DNA of 64,000 nucleotides, taken from positions 1,667,372 through 1,731,371 of the forward strand of contig NZ_LN890328.1 of NCBI RefSeq assembly GCF_001458595.1, written 5' to 3'. Origin of the DNA: Clostridium neonatale. Lineage in GTDB: Bacteria > Bacillota > Clostridia > Clostridiales > Clostridiaceae. Made by a program: the position numbers and the translations under genes. Under the pieces are notes generated by a model. The model saw only the letters and a list, made by a program, of their open reading frames with translations. It had not been told where the DNA came from and did not search any database. This document shows, piece after piece, positions 34,917 through 43,403 of the stretch. The stretch's first letter is position 1, and every line of letters starts with the position of its first letter.

Positions 34917-35010
34917 TATGATAATTTTAACATAAATAACATAATCAATAATATTCTAAAATTAGACTTTATTGATCTATAGTATAAAACATTTGAAATA
35001 CATTTCATTA

Positions 35011-35051
35011 TTGTATCCATACATTTTACAGATGTATTATCATATGATAAT
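35011..35051 (+). promoter_or_regulatory. possible promoter and operator of the class V aminotransferase gene
   Basis: TTGTAT (35011-35016) and TATTAT (35035-35040), spacer 18. The palindrome ATTATCATATGATAAT (35036-35051) overlaps the -10 region, as a repressor site would. Confidence 0.45.
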
Positions 35052-35064
35052 TTAGTATAAAAGT

Positions 35065-35140
35065 AAAGGAAACTCCTATTCACATTCGTTCATAGGAGGG
35101 CTATACCACTAAGCTCAATCTTCGCCAAGTGTTATATGCC
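35065..35140 (+). repeat. two-hairpin dispersed repeat, copy 5
   Basis: Full-length: CTCCTAT/ATAGGAG hairpin, then GGCTATACCACTAAGC pairing with GTGTTATATGCC. It is directly followed by copy 6, giving a tandem pair in the leader of the aminotransferase gene. Confidence 0.85.
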
Positions 35141-35215
35141 AAGGAAACTCCTATTCGCGTTCGTTCATAGGAGGGCTATACCACTAAGCTCATTCTTCGC
35201 TAAGTGTTATATGCC
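35141..35215 (+). repeat. two-hairpin dispersed repeat, copy 6
   Basis: Full-length tandem partner of copy 5, ending 18 bases before the start codon at 35234, so the RNA would carry both repeats just ahead of the ribosome site. Confidence 0.85.
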
Positions 35216-35233
35216 GCAGAAAGGATATTGTTT

Positions 35234-36385
35234 ATGAAAAATAAATTTGTTTATACTCCAGGACCTACTTATGTAAGAGAAAATGTCAGACTTGAGAGAG
35301 CTGTCACTACAACAAATCCCGATGTAGATGTTGAATTTGTAGAATTTTATAAAAATACATGCGATAAAATCGCTAGCATTCTGCATACAAAAAATCCTGT
35401 ATATATATTAAGTGGTGAAGGAATTTTAGGGCTTGAAGCAGCTTGTGCTTCACTTACTGAACCTGGTGACAGAGTTCTTGTTATTGACAATGGAATCTTT
35501 GGAAGAGGATTTAAAGATTTTGTAGAGATTTATGGTGGGCAAGCAGTTCTTTTTGAAAGCAGTTATACAAATACTATAAATATTGAAAAATTAAAGGCTT
35601 TCCTTGAAAAAGATCACAACTTTAAATATGCAACAGTTGTTCATTGTGATACTCCAACAGGCGTAATGAATGATATATCTAAGATTTGTCCATTACTTAA
35701 TGAATATGGAATATTAAGTGTTGTTGATTCTGTTGCTGGAATGGTTGGAGAAGAAGTAAAAGTTGATGAATGGAAAATTGACATAATCCTTGGAGGTTCA
35801 CAAAAAGCCTTTTCAGCACCTCCAGGACTTACAATAGTAGGATTAAGTGAAAATGCACAAAAAGCAATAGATAATAGAAAGCTTCCTGTACCAGGCTTTT
35901 ATTGTAATCTAAATATATGGAAAACTTATTATGAAGATAAGTGGTTTCCATATACAATGCCAATAAGCGATATTATGTGCCTTGATACTGCTGTAAATAA
36001 TATCTTAGATGAAGGCCCTGAAAATGTAGTTTTAAGACATAATACTACTGCTACTGCTGTAAGAAAAGCTATTTCAGAATTTGGTCTTCAATTATTCTTA
36101 GAAAATGGATATTCAAATAATATAACTGCTGTTAAAATCCCCAAAAGCATTGGAGCATTAAATTTAAAAAGTCACATGGAAAACAAATATAACACTTTAG
36201 TTACTACTACTTTGAAGCCATATGAAAATGAATTATTAAGAATCGGCCATATGGGGGAAAATTCTCACTATGATAGGACAATTTTTGTATTAAATGTTCT
36301 TGATAAAGCAATTAAAGATTTAGGTTTTGAAAGTGATAAAAATCTTGTAGTTCTATTTAACAAGTATTATGAAGGAAATAGATAA
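35234..36385 (+). CDS. class V PLP aminotransferase (alanine-glyoxylate / PucG-like family)
   Basis: A 383-residue fold-type I aminotransferase with TPGPTYVRENV at the N-terminus, SGEGILGLEAACASL for the PLP phosphate, and the Schiff-base Lys in GGSQKAFSAPPG. Relatives include alanine-glyoxylate, ureidoglycine-glyoxylate (PucG) and pyridoxamine-pyruvate aminotransferases, which I cannot separate by eye. The ATG at 35234 is chosen over an earlier in-frame start because GAAAGGAT is placed correctly and the upstream codons lie in the repeat. It is followed by an ECF S component, suggesting a vitamin or precursor salvage unit. Confidence 0.88.
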   Translation: MKNKFVYTPGPTYVRENVRLERAVTTTNPDVDVEFVEFYKNTCDKIASILHTKNPVYILSGEGILGLEAACASLTEPGDRVLVIDNGIFGRGFKDFVEIYGGQAVLFESSYTNTINIEKLKAFLEKDHNFKYATVVHCDTPTGVMNDISKICPLLNEYGILSVVDSVAGMVGEEVKVDEWKIDIILGGSQKAFSAPPGLTIVGLSENAQKAIDNRKLPVPGFYCNLNIWKTYYEDKWFPYTMPISDIMCLDTAVNNILDEGPENVVLRHNTTATAVRKAISEFGLQLFLENGYSNNITAVKIPKSIGALNLKSHMENKYNTLVTTTLKPYENELLRIGHMGENSHYDRTIFVLNVLDKAIKDLGFESDKNLVVLFNKYYEGNR

Positions 36386-36531
36386 AATACATATGTTTAA
36401 ATAATAAAATTACATTTAAGATGTTTACAATCTAAGTAAATGTCAGGATACAAAATGTAGAAAACTAATTGCAATATATATAATAAGCAAAATATTAAAT
36501 TAAATAATAATATAAAAGGTGGGCTATATTT

Positions 36532-37065
36532 ATGGAAGCAAATAAAGAAAGAAGTAAATTTTCAACTAAAGATCTAGTAGAAACTGCATTATTAACAACA
36601 TTGGTATTTGTAGCAACTGCATTTATCAATATCAGACTACCAATTCTCTCAAGTGGAGGGTTAGTTCATTTAGGAAATGTTATTTTATTTGCAGCCGCAA
36701 TTCTTTTTGGAAAGAAAAAGGGTGCAATAGCTGGTGCTGTTGGAATGGCAATATTTGATTTATCATCAGGCTGGGCACTTTGGGCACCTTTCACATTCAT
36801 TGTAAGAGGTATTATGGGCTACATAGTTGGGGCAATTGCATATAGCAATAATAAAAATGGAGATAGCTTTTTATTTAATGTTTTAGCTGTAATTGCATCT
36901 GGAATATGGATGATTATAGGCTACTATATTACTGAAGTAATTTTATATGGAAACTTATTGACTCCAATTGCATCAATCCCTGGAAACATAACTCAACTTG
37001 CTGTTGGACTAGTTCTTGGATTGCCTTTAGCTAAAATACTAAAAAGATATACTCGTTATTTATAA
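36532..37065 (+). CDS. ECF transporter S component
   Basis: A 177-residue membrane protein with about five helices and the ECF S-component style N-terminus (STKDLVETALLTTLVFVATA) and FGKKKGAIAGAVGMAIFDL segment. It would bind a vitamin-type substrate and work with a shared EcfAA'T module not present here. The substrate is unknown; the neighbouring aminotransferase makes a B6-like or purine-related compound conceivable. AAAGGTGG precedes the ATG. Confidence 0.85.
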   Translation: MEANKERSKFSTKDLVETALLTTLVFVATAFINIRLPILSSGGLVHLGNVILFAAAILFGKKKGAIAGAVGMAIFDLSSGWALWAPFTFIVRGIMGYIVGAIAYSNNKNGDSFLFNVLAVIASGIWMIIGYYITEVILYGNLLTPIASIPGNITQLAVGLVLGLPLAKILKRYTRYL

Positions 37066-37090
37066 AATATATAATATCAAAGTTTAATCA

Positions 37091-37147
37091 AAAAACAGAA
37101 ATTCAATATATGAATACTGGTTATATTCATATATTGAATTTCTGTTT
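37091..37147. repeat. short palindrome related to the type b repeat; bidirectional terminator
   Basis: CAGAAATTCAATATATGAATA and its complement form a ~20-bp stem between converging genes. The stem sequence is the same as the outer arms of the long type b palindromes, so this looks like a core-only relative. Confidence 0.65.
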
Positions 37148-37176
37148 TAAATTTCTATTTTAAACTTATACGTATC

Positions 37177-37857
37177 TTATTGATTTTCGCTTAAATTATT
37201 TGCTATAGAAATATCATTTTCTAAAAATTCATCTATATTATTTTTAAAACATTTTGTTAATATTTTTAGAACCATTCCAACACATATGGCTGAAATAACT
37301 GTTCCTTCCCTAACGCTTCCAAGTTTATTTAAAGATATATAACACGTAACAGCTGAAATCACAACCATTGTTACATCAAATCCAATTTTACATTTTGAAA
37401 ATTCTATTTTAGTTTTATAAGATACTGATTGCATGATTCCTTCACATGCTAATGGAACTAAATCACTGGACATATATAATAAAATTCCAAGTGAAACACA
37501 TATTATACTAATAAATAAAAATATAATTCTAAATAAATAATTTGATGGATCAGGCAAAAAAGACATTAAATTATTTGAAAATGTTGTAAAATATCCAAAA
37601 GCTACGCCTACAAAAACCTGAAGAAGATTCTTTATTTTAAAATCTTTTCTTAAAATTAATATTTGTAATAAAACTAACATAATATGAAATAATATAGTTG
37701 CTCGTCCCATTTCTATTCCATATATTAGTGTTATAGTATATGGTATTGTACTAACAGGGGATACTCCTAAGTTAGATTTAACAGACATTCCAATGCCTAT
37801 TGTCATTATAAATAATCCTAAAAAATAAATTGTAAATCTCTTAATTGTACTATTCAT
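37177..37857 (-). CDS. YczE/YitT-like integral membrane protein
   Basis: A 226-residue protein with about six helices. It starts FTIYFLGLFIMTIGIGMSVK and then has SNLGVSPVSTIPYTI, the YczE-family signature. YczE-type proteins have been tied to antibiotic or lipopeptide phenotypes but have no defined biochemical role. It is divergent from a Crp/Fnr regulator across a perfect palindrome. Confidence 0.82.
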   Translation of the reverse strand: MNSTIKRFTIYFLGLFIMTIGIGMSVKSNLGVSPVSTIPYTITLIYGIEMGRATILFHIMLVLLQILILRKDFKIKNLLQVFVGVAFGYFTTFSNNLMSFLPDPSNYLFRIIFLFISIICVSLGILLYMSSDLVPLACEGIMQSVSYKTKIEFSKCKIGFDVTMVVISAVTCYISLNKLGSVREGTVISAICVGMVLKILTKCFKNNIDEFLENDISIANNLSENQ

Positions 37858-37938
37858 TATTTGCTTCTCCTTTTTACTCTATATTTTTCTATATCTAAAC
37901 TACAATAATACTTATTTATTCTATCAAAAATAAATATA

Positions 37939-37966
37939 TTAAAATGTTAACTAGTTAACATTTTAA
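37939..37966. promoter_or_regulatory. 28-bp perfect palindrome between divergent genes
   Basis: The centre reads ATGTTAACTAGTTAACAT, flanked symmetrically by TTAAA and TTTAA. It resembles both Crp/Fnr-type sites and the redox regulator Rex consensus TTGTTAANNNNTTAACAA (one base off in each half). It probably controls the YczE gene, the Crp/Fnr gene, or both. Confidence 0.65.
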
Positions 37967-38017
37967 CAAAAAAGATATATATTTATATATAGAGCATTTA
38001 AAAAGGGGGGATTTTCT

Positions 38018-38692
38018 ATGTATAACATTAAATCATTAATAAAATCAATTTCTATGGATGAAATGTGTAGCTTGTTTGAAAAATCCAAACCAGCTAAAGT
38101 TTATAAAAAAGATTCACATTTATTTCATCAAGGCGAAAAAGCCGACTGCTTTTATTTTCTTAAATCTGGAGCTGTAAAAGTATTTTCCATTTCTCCTGAT
38201 GGTCATGAAAGAACTGTTTTCGTCCATAGAAAAAAAGGCATATTTGCGGCATCTTCCTTTTTCAGTGATGAAATAAGGCGCTCTTCTGCAGTAACACTCA
38301 GTAAATCAGAAATTATTTTAATAGATAAAAAAATGGTAGATACTTATATAACACAAAATCCAAAGTTTGCTTTATGCATTATACAAGATATGTCTATAGA
38401 TATAAACCTTATGTTTGATCAAATCACTTCTACAAGCTTTTTGAATTCTAAAGAAAAGGTTGCTTCATTTATTGTAAATTGCATTGATAATAATAAATAT
38501 TCCATAAGAGATGATATGGTATGCTTAAATATTGGACAAGATGATATGTCTAAATCACTTGGATTATCTCGTCCAACTATAAACAAAACTTTATCTTATT
38601 TTCAAAGAAATGGATGGATCAAAACCCAATATAAATATATATTAATTTTAGATTATAATGCTTTAAAAGCATATTGCACAGAAAAGCTTTAA
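38018..38692 (+). CDS. Crp/Fnr-family transcriptional regulator
   Basis: A 224-residue regulator with an N-terminal cyclic-nucleotide-binding-type beta barrel (LFHQGEKADCFYFLKSGAVK) and a C-terminal winged helix (LNIGQDDMSKSLGLSRPTIN). There is no N-terminal cysteine cluster of the Fnr Fe-S type. The effector is unknown. GGGGGG precedes the ATG. It is divergent from the YczE gene across a palindrome that is its likely operator. Confidence 0.9.
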   Translation: MYNIKSLIKSISMDEMCSLFEKSKPAKVYKKDSHLFHQGEKADCFYFLKSGAVKVFSISPDGHERTVFVHRKKGIFAASSFFSDEIRRSSAVTLSKSEIILIDKKMVDTYITQNPKFALCIIQDMSIDINLMFDQITSTSFLNSKEKVASFIVNCIDNNKYSIRDDMVCLNIGQDDMSKSLGLSRPTINKTLSYFQRNGWIKTQYKYILILDYNALKAYCTEKL

Positions 38693-38896
38693 TATTGATT
38701 AATTTATGTTTTTCAAGACTAAATAACGGTTTTATAGATATATTCACTACTGTTTAATCAATGCTTAAAATTACCATTTACTTTTCGAAAAATTGTGTAA
38801 TATCAGATGTGGAATATATATCTAACAAAATTGAATATAACAACAGAATTTTTTGTGGATATTTTTTCTTATTGATACTATATTTTCACTTCTGAA
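38693..38896. other. AT-rich intergenic region
   Basis: No gene or clear hairpin seen between the Crp/Fnr gene and the transposase remnant. Confidence 0.5.
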
Positions 38897-39440
38897 TTAG
38901 GAGCTATTGAAAATATAAGACCAATTAAATTGATCAGCTTCATAAATCTTGAAGAGATTAGCTTTTATAACTCTTTTAATTTCAATTAGTTTAGTTTTTG
39001 TTTCAATTAATGGTTCTATAAGTTTAAATATAGCGAAGGTCATAATCCCAGTGATTATCTGAATCATCACTGTGTTTAATGATCGTCCTACAAAAGTTTT
39101 AAATTTTAGATGTTGTTTTATCCACTTAAAAAAAGTTCTCTTTACCTGTTTTATCTACAATTTTTATAAGTCGGTATTCTTGTTTTGTTTGATAAGTATA
39201 TTTAGATCCAATCTTTACTATTTTGTCACAGATTATTTTAGTTCCTACATCTAAAAGATGTTCATAACTATGACTTATTTTTAAGTCCTTGATTTCTGTA
39301 ATTACTGCATTATGCTTTAATCTAGTTACAAAATATTTTTCGTCTTTAGTGTATTGATCAAATTTTTCATAATCTAAATACCCCTTTCTATATCTCGTGT
39401 ACATAATTGTACACAGAGGTAATTTATTTATTTTATACAT
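38897..39440 (-). pseudogene. IS4-type transposase remnant
   Basis: The 5' piece (39126-39440) encodes KFDQYTKDEKYFVTRLKHNA, typical of IS4-family DDE transposases. After a frameshift at a run of T (about 39128), the 3' piece continues FKWIKQHLK...TFVGRSLNTVMIQIIT down to a stop at 38897. The N-terminal part with the first catalytic Asp is absent. It is a dead element; its ends were not found. Confidence 0.75.
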
Positions 39441-39511
39441 ATGGTGTTAGTATAAAAGTGTAAACACGAACAGATAGTTTTTAGTGATATAATATAAAGG
39501 AAGTATCTGCA

Positions 39512-40058
39512 ATGGTAAGGAAAGTTAGAAGTTATACAAAAGAATACAAAAGTACAATTGTTGATCTATTTAACAGTTGGAAAACTTATGCTGAACTCAG
39601 CGATGAATATGGAGCGCCAAAAACAACTATAAGACAATGGGTTAATAAAGCCAATAATACCGATAATGATAATATGCCTAGTGAAAAAGATGTTGATATT
39701 AAAGTTCTGCAGAAAAGAATGGCTAAATTGGAACAGGAAAATGAAATATTATACCAAAGGCTAGCAGAGCCAAAAAGCACTCTTCATATTCCTAACAACA
39801 AAATAGAAGAAATCCATAAATTTATTGATGATTATAAGGGCTATTAAGGATATCCTTATGACAATGCTCCAATGGAATCTTTTCATTCCTGCTTTAAAAA
39901 AAGAAGATAAAAGAATGAACAAATATATTGATTTTAATGATGCTAAGATATCAACTTTTCAGTATATTGAAAGTTGGTATAACAGAAAAAGAATTCATAG
40001 TAGAATTCGATTTATGACTCCACAAGCTTATGAAAATCTTATTATAAAGTCAACTTAA
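39512..40058 (+). pseudogene. IS3-family remnant: orfA joined to the end of orfB
   Basis: 39512-39847 encodes an IS3-type OrfA (KEYKSTIVDLFNSWKTYAEL helix-turn-helix, leucine-zipper-like KVLQKRMAKLEQENEILYQR). Directly after its stop the sequence YPYDNAPMESFHSCFKK and, in a shifted frame, YIESWYNRKRIHSRIRFMTP are the last part of the OrfB integrase. The DDE core between them is deleted, so transposition is impossible. Confidence 0.82.
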
Positions 40059-40265
40059 AAAACTAAAAAATGTGTCTACTATATTGACATAGATCCACAC
40101 ATCGTTGTCTAGATGTGTTAACCACAATGGAATTTCACAAGAAACTGCTATTGGTAGCATAAAAATATTGCTCAGTTTAGACTGGACAACACAAAAACTT
40201 TGTATTTTTTCAATTGTCTACTTGACGGGATGCACACCATTTAGTGCGACATCCCCATTTTACTA

Positions 40266-41849
40266 TTATATCAAATATTTTTTTATCAAATATACAGGTG
40301 TACACCCCCATGCATGACAATAACTGCTTACAATAGAATTTCCATATGGTGAATAATCAGGCTTATCTGGATCAAACGCCTCCCAAAAAGTATCCGCACC
40401 CATTTTTATCATCTTTCCCCAGTAAGATTTAATTAAATTTATTGCTTCATCAGTCATACCTGCTATAAATAATGCTTCTGCAACATGATGATACATATAT
40501 GGTGTTGCTATTCCTTTAACTGGAAACAATTCTTTAACAGCCACTTCCATAATTGTATGACTTTCTTTTTCTGACATAACTTTGGCAAGAATCATCCATA
40601 CCTGACTTGCTATATTATATTCTTTATTTTTTCCTGATACAAAAAGATGTCTTCTTTCATCATATAATTCTTTTCTCGAAAAGCTAATCATACTATCTAA
40701 AATTTTCTTATATAATAGCAAATCTTTTTCTCTCATCATTTCTGCTAATGATATAAACTGTCTTAATGCATATATACAAATTGCTTGTCCTGCTGTATCC
40801 TTATCAAATTCATTTGACCAGTCAACAAATACAGGATATTCATCAGTAATCTTTAACCTTCCTTTTTCATCAATTTGCTTAAGTGTAAGATCTATCTGTG
40901 TTTTCGCAACCTTATATAAATCATGTAAAACTTCTTTATCATCCGGATGAGCATTTATATAATCATAAAGTACTGATATAAAAAACAAACTATAATCAAG
41001 CAAAAATGTATCATCTGGCTGTATTTTAGGTTTCACAAATACATTTGCAGATATCTTTCCTTCTTCTGTTGGCATAGCACCAAACAGATAAAGACATCTC
41101 TTAACAATATCTTTGTTATCAAATGTAGCATAACCTGCTAATGCTTGCAATCTAAGATCTCCAATCCAAAGTCTTCTATCACGCTTTGGTCCATCTTCAA
41201 ATACATCCTGCATACATTCTGCTAATGTTCTTATACTTACATCACATATATTTTTTAATTCAGTATCATTTACTGAATTATTTTTTAACTTTGAATAATC
41301 TGCTGAAGTTTCTGAACATACTTCAGGATTAAAAAAAACAGTAGCATATTTAGGAGATGTGTCCATAACTTTTATTTCTACATATCTAAAACTGTAGCGA
41401 CGTGGTAGTCTTAATTTCTTAGGTAGTTCATCAAGATGTATATATTCCTCCTGAATCCATGATCTGCTTAGCCATCCATCATAATCTGAAGATTTTTCTG
41501 CAAGTTCTGCTGGAACTTCCGCAAATTTAATACGCAGAAATAATGGTGCATCCATTGGAGATCCTGTATAATCTAAGTCAATTGAAAAATATCCTACATA
41601 GTGATTTCCAAAATCTAAAATTATTGAATCATCCCTCTTTAACTTATATGATGATAAATTTTTTATATCTCTTTGACTTTTTTTTATTCCATATCCGCCA
41701 AGTTTTTTATCATCATTAATAAGTTCAGCAATACACTCTGGTTTCACTGTTTTATGCTTAATTTCAGGCGTATTTTCTTCTGCCTTAATTAACAATTTTT
41801 CATCGTGTTTAAATTTAACATCATTATTTATTTGAAATGTAAATGCCAT
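40266..41849 (-). CDS. alpha-L-rhamnosidase-like glycoside hydrolase (GH78-type)
   Basis: A 527-residue protein with a beta-sandwich N-terminal region and an (alpha/alpha)6 barrel. The segment FEDGPKRDRRLWIGDLRLQA is the hallmark general-acid region of rhamnosidase-like GH78 enzymes, and CHAWGCTPVYLI is the usual C-terminal motif. No signal peptide is seen, so it acts in the cytoplasm. It is 8 bases after an MFS transporter, the last gene of a four-gene glycoside operon. Confidence 0.8.
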   Translation of the reverse strand: MAFTFQINNDVKFKHDEKLLIKAEENTPEIKHKTVKPECIAELINDDKKLGGYGIKKSQRDIKNLSSYKLKRDDSIILDFGNHYVGYFSIDLDYTGSPMDAPLFLRIKFAEVPAELAEKSSDYDGWLSRSWIQEEYIHLDELPKKLRLPRRYSFRYVEIKVMDTSPKYATVFFNPEVCSETSADYSKLKNNSVNDTELKNICDVSIRTLAECMQDVFEDGPKRDRRLWIGDLRLQALAGYATFDNKDIVKRCLYLFGAMPTEEGKISANVFVKPKIQPDDTFLLDYSLFFISVLYDYINAHPDDKEVLHDLYKVAKTQIDLTLKQIDEKGRLKITDEYPVFVDWSNEFDKDTAGQAICIYALRQFISLAEMMREKDLLLYKKILDSMISFSRKELYDERRHLFVSGKNKEYNIASQVWMILAKVMSEKESHTIMEVAVKELFPVKGIATPYMYHHVAEALFIAGMTDEAINLIKSYWGKMIKMGADTFWEAFDPDKPDYSPYGNSIVSSYCHAWGCTPVYLIKKYLI

Positions 41850-41857
41850 AATACCAC

Positions 41858-43135
41858 CTACTTATTAGTTCTTTCTTTTAAATATTTTTTTTGCATAAAG
41901 ATCATAGTAAAACCTGCTAAAGCACTTACTACAACAATGCCTGAGAATCCAAACATAGTAGTTCTTATATGTTCTGGAAGAACAAGGACAGGAGTTATAA
42001 ATGCAAACAAACCACAGCATAATCTTGAAAAACCATTAATAAATCCTTGTAATGCTGCACGATTTTCTGATGGGAAAGATTCTTGAGTCCAAACTTTATA
42101 AATTGCTTCTCCAGCAACCGGATTACCTAAGTTATAGCATCCAATGCAGATTACTATTGTCCACAAAGCACTTCCGCTTAATGCCATTCCAATCATTGCA
42201 CAAAATTGAATTAATACCCCAACTGCAAAAGCTTTATTACGATATTTACTACCTGCTACTGATGCAAATATACTTGTTGTTATTAAACTAATAATATTTA
42301 ATACAATTCCAGTACCAGTTGCAAAACTCTGAGTAGCATTAGCCTTCACTAATGTATATGTCTGAAATTGTCCCCATGTATTGGCTAATAAATTCCAGCA
42401 TACATAAAAGACAATTATACAAGTAAAAAAGCTTAAATATTCTTTCTTTTTATTTCCAAATAAAAGTTCTTTTATTGAAACTTGTTTTTCATTACCTTCT
42501 GCATTTTCTCTCTCTTTTTCTCTATGTCTTTCGCCTTCTTCATGAAGAACTTTGAACTTTAATGATGTGCTTCTCCATACAAATGTTACTACTGCTATTA
42601 ATGCTAAAATTGCAAACATAACTCTTGCACCAATCGCTCCAGTCATATGTGATACTACAAATGAACATATATAAGACATAAATACGCCTATCTGCCAGAA
42701 TATCTGCGTAGATGAAACCAAGCTTGCAGATATTTTTTTATCAGGTGCATCATGAGATACTACAGTCAGACTTATCGGAAGATCTGCACCAGAAGCAAAA
42801 CCTGTAATAATCAAACCAACAAGTAAAGTATAAAAATTAGGTGATAAAACAGCAATAACAGCACCTATTGCATAAAATAAATTCATCATGTTAAATGCTG
42901 GAATTAACCCAAATATATTGGTAAGCTGGCCGGCAAACAAAGAACCAAAAGCAATTGCAAACGTTAAAGCTCCTGATAAAATTCCAACTGCACTATTGCT
43001 CAAATTTAATCCATTCTGCCACACAGTTATTGTTGCAGATAATCCTACAATAATTCCTGAACCAAGCATTGAACCGATACCTGCTCCCAACACTAAAGTA
43101 CGATATTTTCTTGGCACACTATTTTTTTCATTCAT
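41858..43135 (-). CDS. MFS sugar transporter
   Basis: A 425-residue major facilitator with 12 expected helices. The start MNEKNSVPRKYRTLVLGAGI is chosen because AAAAGGAG precedes it; a longer frame lacks a ribosome site. Loop motifs AGQLTNIFGLIPA and a charged central cytoplasmic loop with HREKERENAEG are seen. It lies between the HPr-like gene and the GH78 gene, so the likely substrate is a rhamnoside or related glycoside. Confidence 0.85.
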   Translation of the reverse strand: MNEKNSVPRKYRTLVLGAGIGSMLGSGIIVGLSATITVWQNGLNLSNSAVGILSGALTFAIAFGSLFAGQLTNIFGLIPAFNMMNLFYAIGAVIAVLSPNFYTLLVGLIITGFASGADLPISLTVVSHDAPDKKISASLVSSTQIFWQIGVFMSYICSFVVSHMTGAIGARVMFAILALIAVVTFVWRSTSLKFKVLHEEGERHREKERENAEGNEKQVSIKELLFGNKKKEYLSFFTCIIVFYVCWNLLANTWGQFQTYTLVKANATQSFATGTGIVLNIISLITTSIFASVAGSKYRNKAFAVGVLIQFCAMIGMALSGSALWTIVICIGCYNLGNPVAGEAIYKVWTQESFPSENRAALQGFINGFSRLCCGLFAFITPVLVLPEHIRTTMFGFSGIVVVSALAGFTMIFMQKKYLKERTNK

Positions 43136-43151
43136 AAAATAATTCTCCTTT

Positions 43152-43382
43152 TTATCTTTCTTCTTCAATAAATTCTTTAAAATATGTTTCAAAATTTTTA
43201 TTATCTTCTGTTTGAATATAAATTGGCTTTTCCATATCAAGACAAAATATTCCCATAATTGACTTTGCATCTACAAGATATCTTTCTTGTGCTAAATCAA
43301 TATTGCCTGGATAATTGCAGCATAATCTATTAAATTTCTGAACATCTTTAGTAGTCATTGATTTAATTTTTCTCTTTATCAT
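43152..43382 (-). CDS. HPr-like protein lacking the active histidine (Crh-like)
   Basis: A 76-residue HPr-fold protein. The regulatory-serine segment DAKSIMGIFCLDM (Ser41, equivalent to HPr Ser46) is present. The N-terminal region that should carry the phosphorylated His15 is replaced by KDVQKFNRLC, so it cannot pass phosphate to PTS sugars. It is analogous to Crh or a specialised regulator. It lies inside a glycoside transport operon with good spacing and an AAAGGAG ribosome site. Confidence 0.75.
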   Translation of the reverse strand: MIKRKIKSMTTKDVQKFNRLCCNYPGNIDLAQERYLVDAKSIMGIFCLDMEKPIYIQTEDNKNFETYFKEFIEEER

Positions 43383-43403
43383 CTATAATTACTCCTTTAA
43401 TAA

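Noticed and set aside
34901..35083. A 60-codon open frame on the minus strand
   Set aside because: It spans a promoter/operator region and parts of the two-hairpin repeats; no coding character.
34842..35215. CRISPR array from the tandem repeats at 35 kb
   Set aside because: The repeats are directly adjacent with no unique spacers, are 75 bp long, and are dispersed singly elsewhere; no cas genes are present.
38897..40058. Active IS4 or IS3 elements
   Set aside because: Both lack essential parts of the catalytic domain and have frameshifts, so they are annotated as pseudogenes.
40105..40317. A 70-codon open frame on the plus strand
   Set aside because: It overlaps the end of the GH78 gene on the other strand, has no ribosome site and no recognisable sequence.
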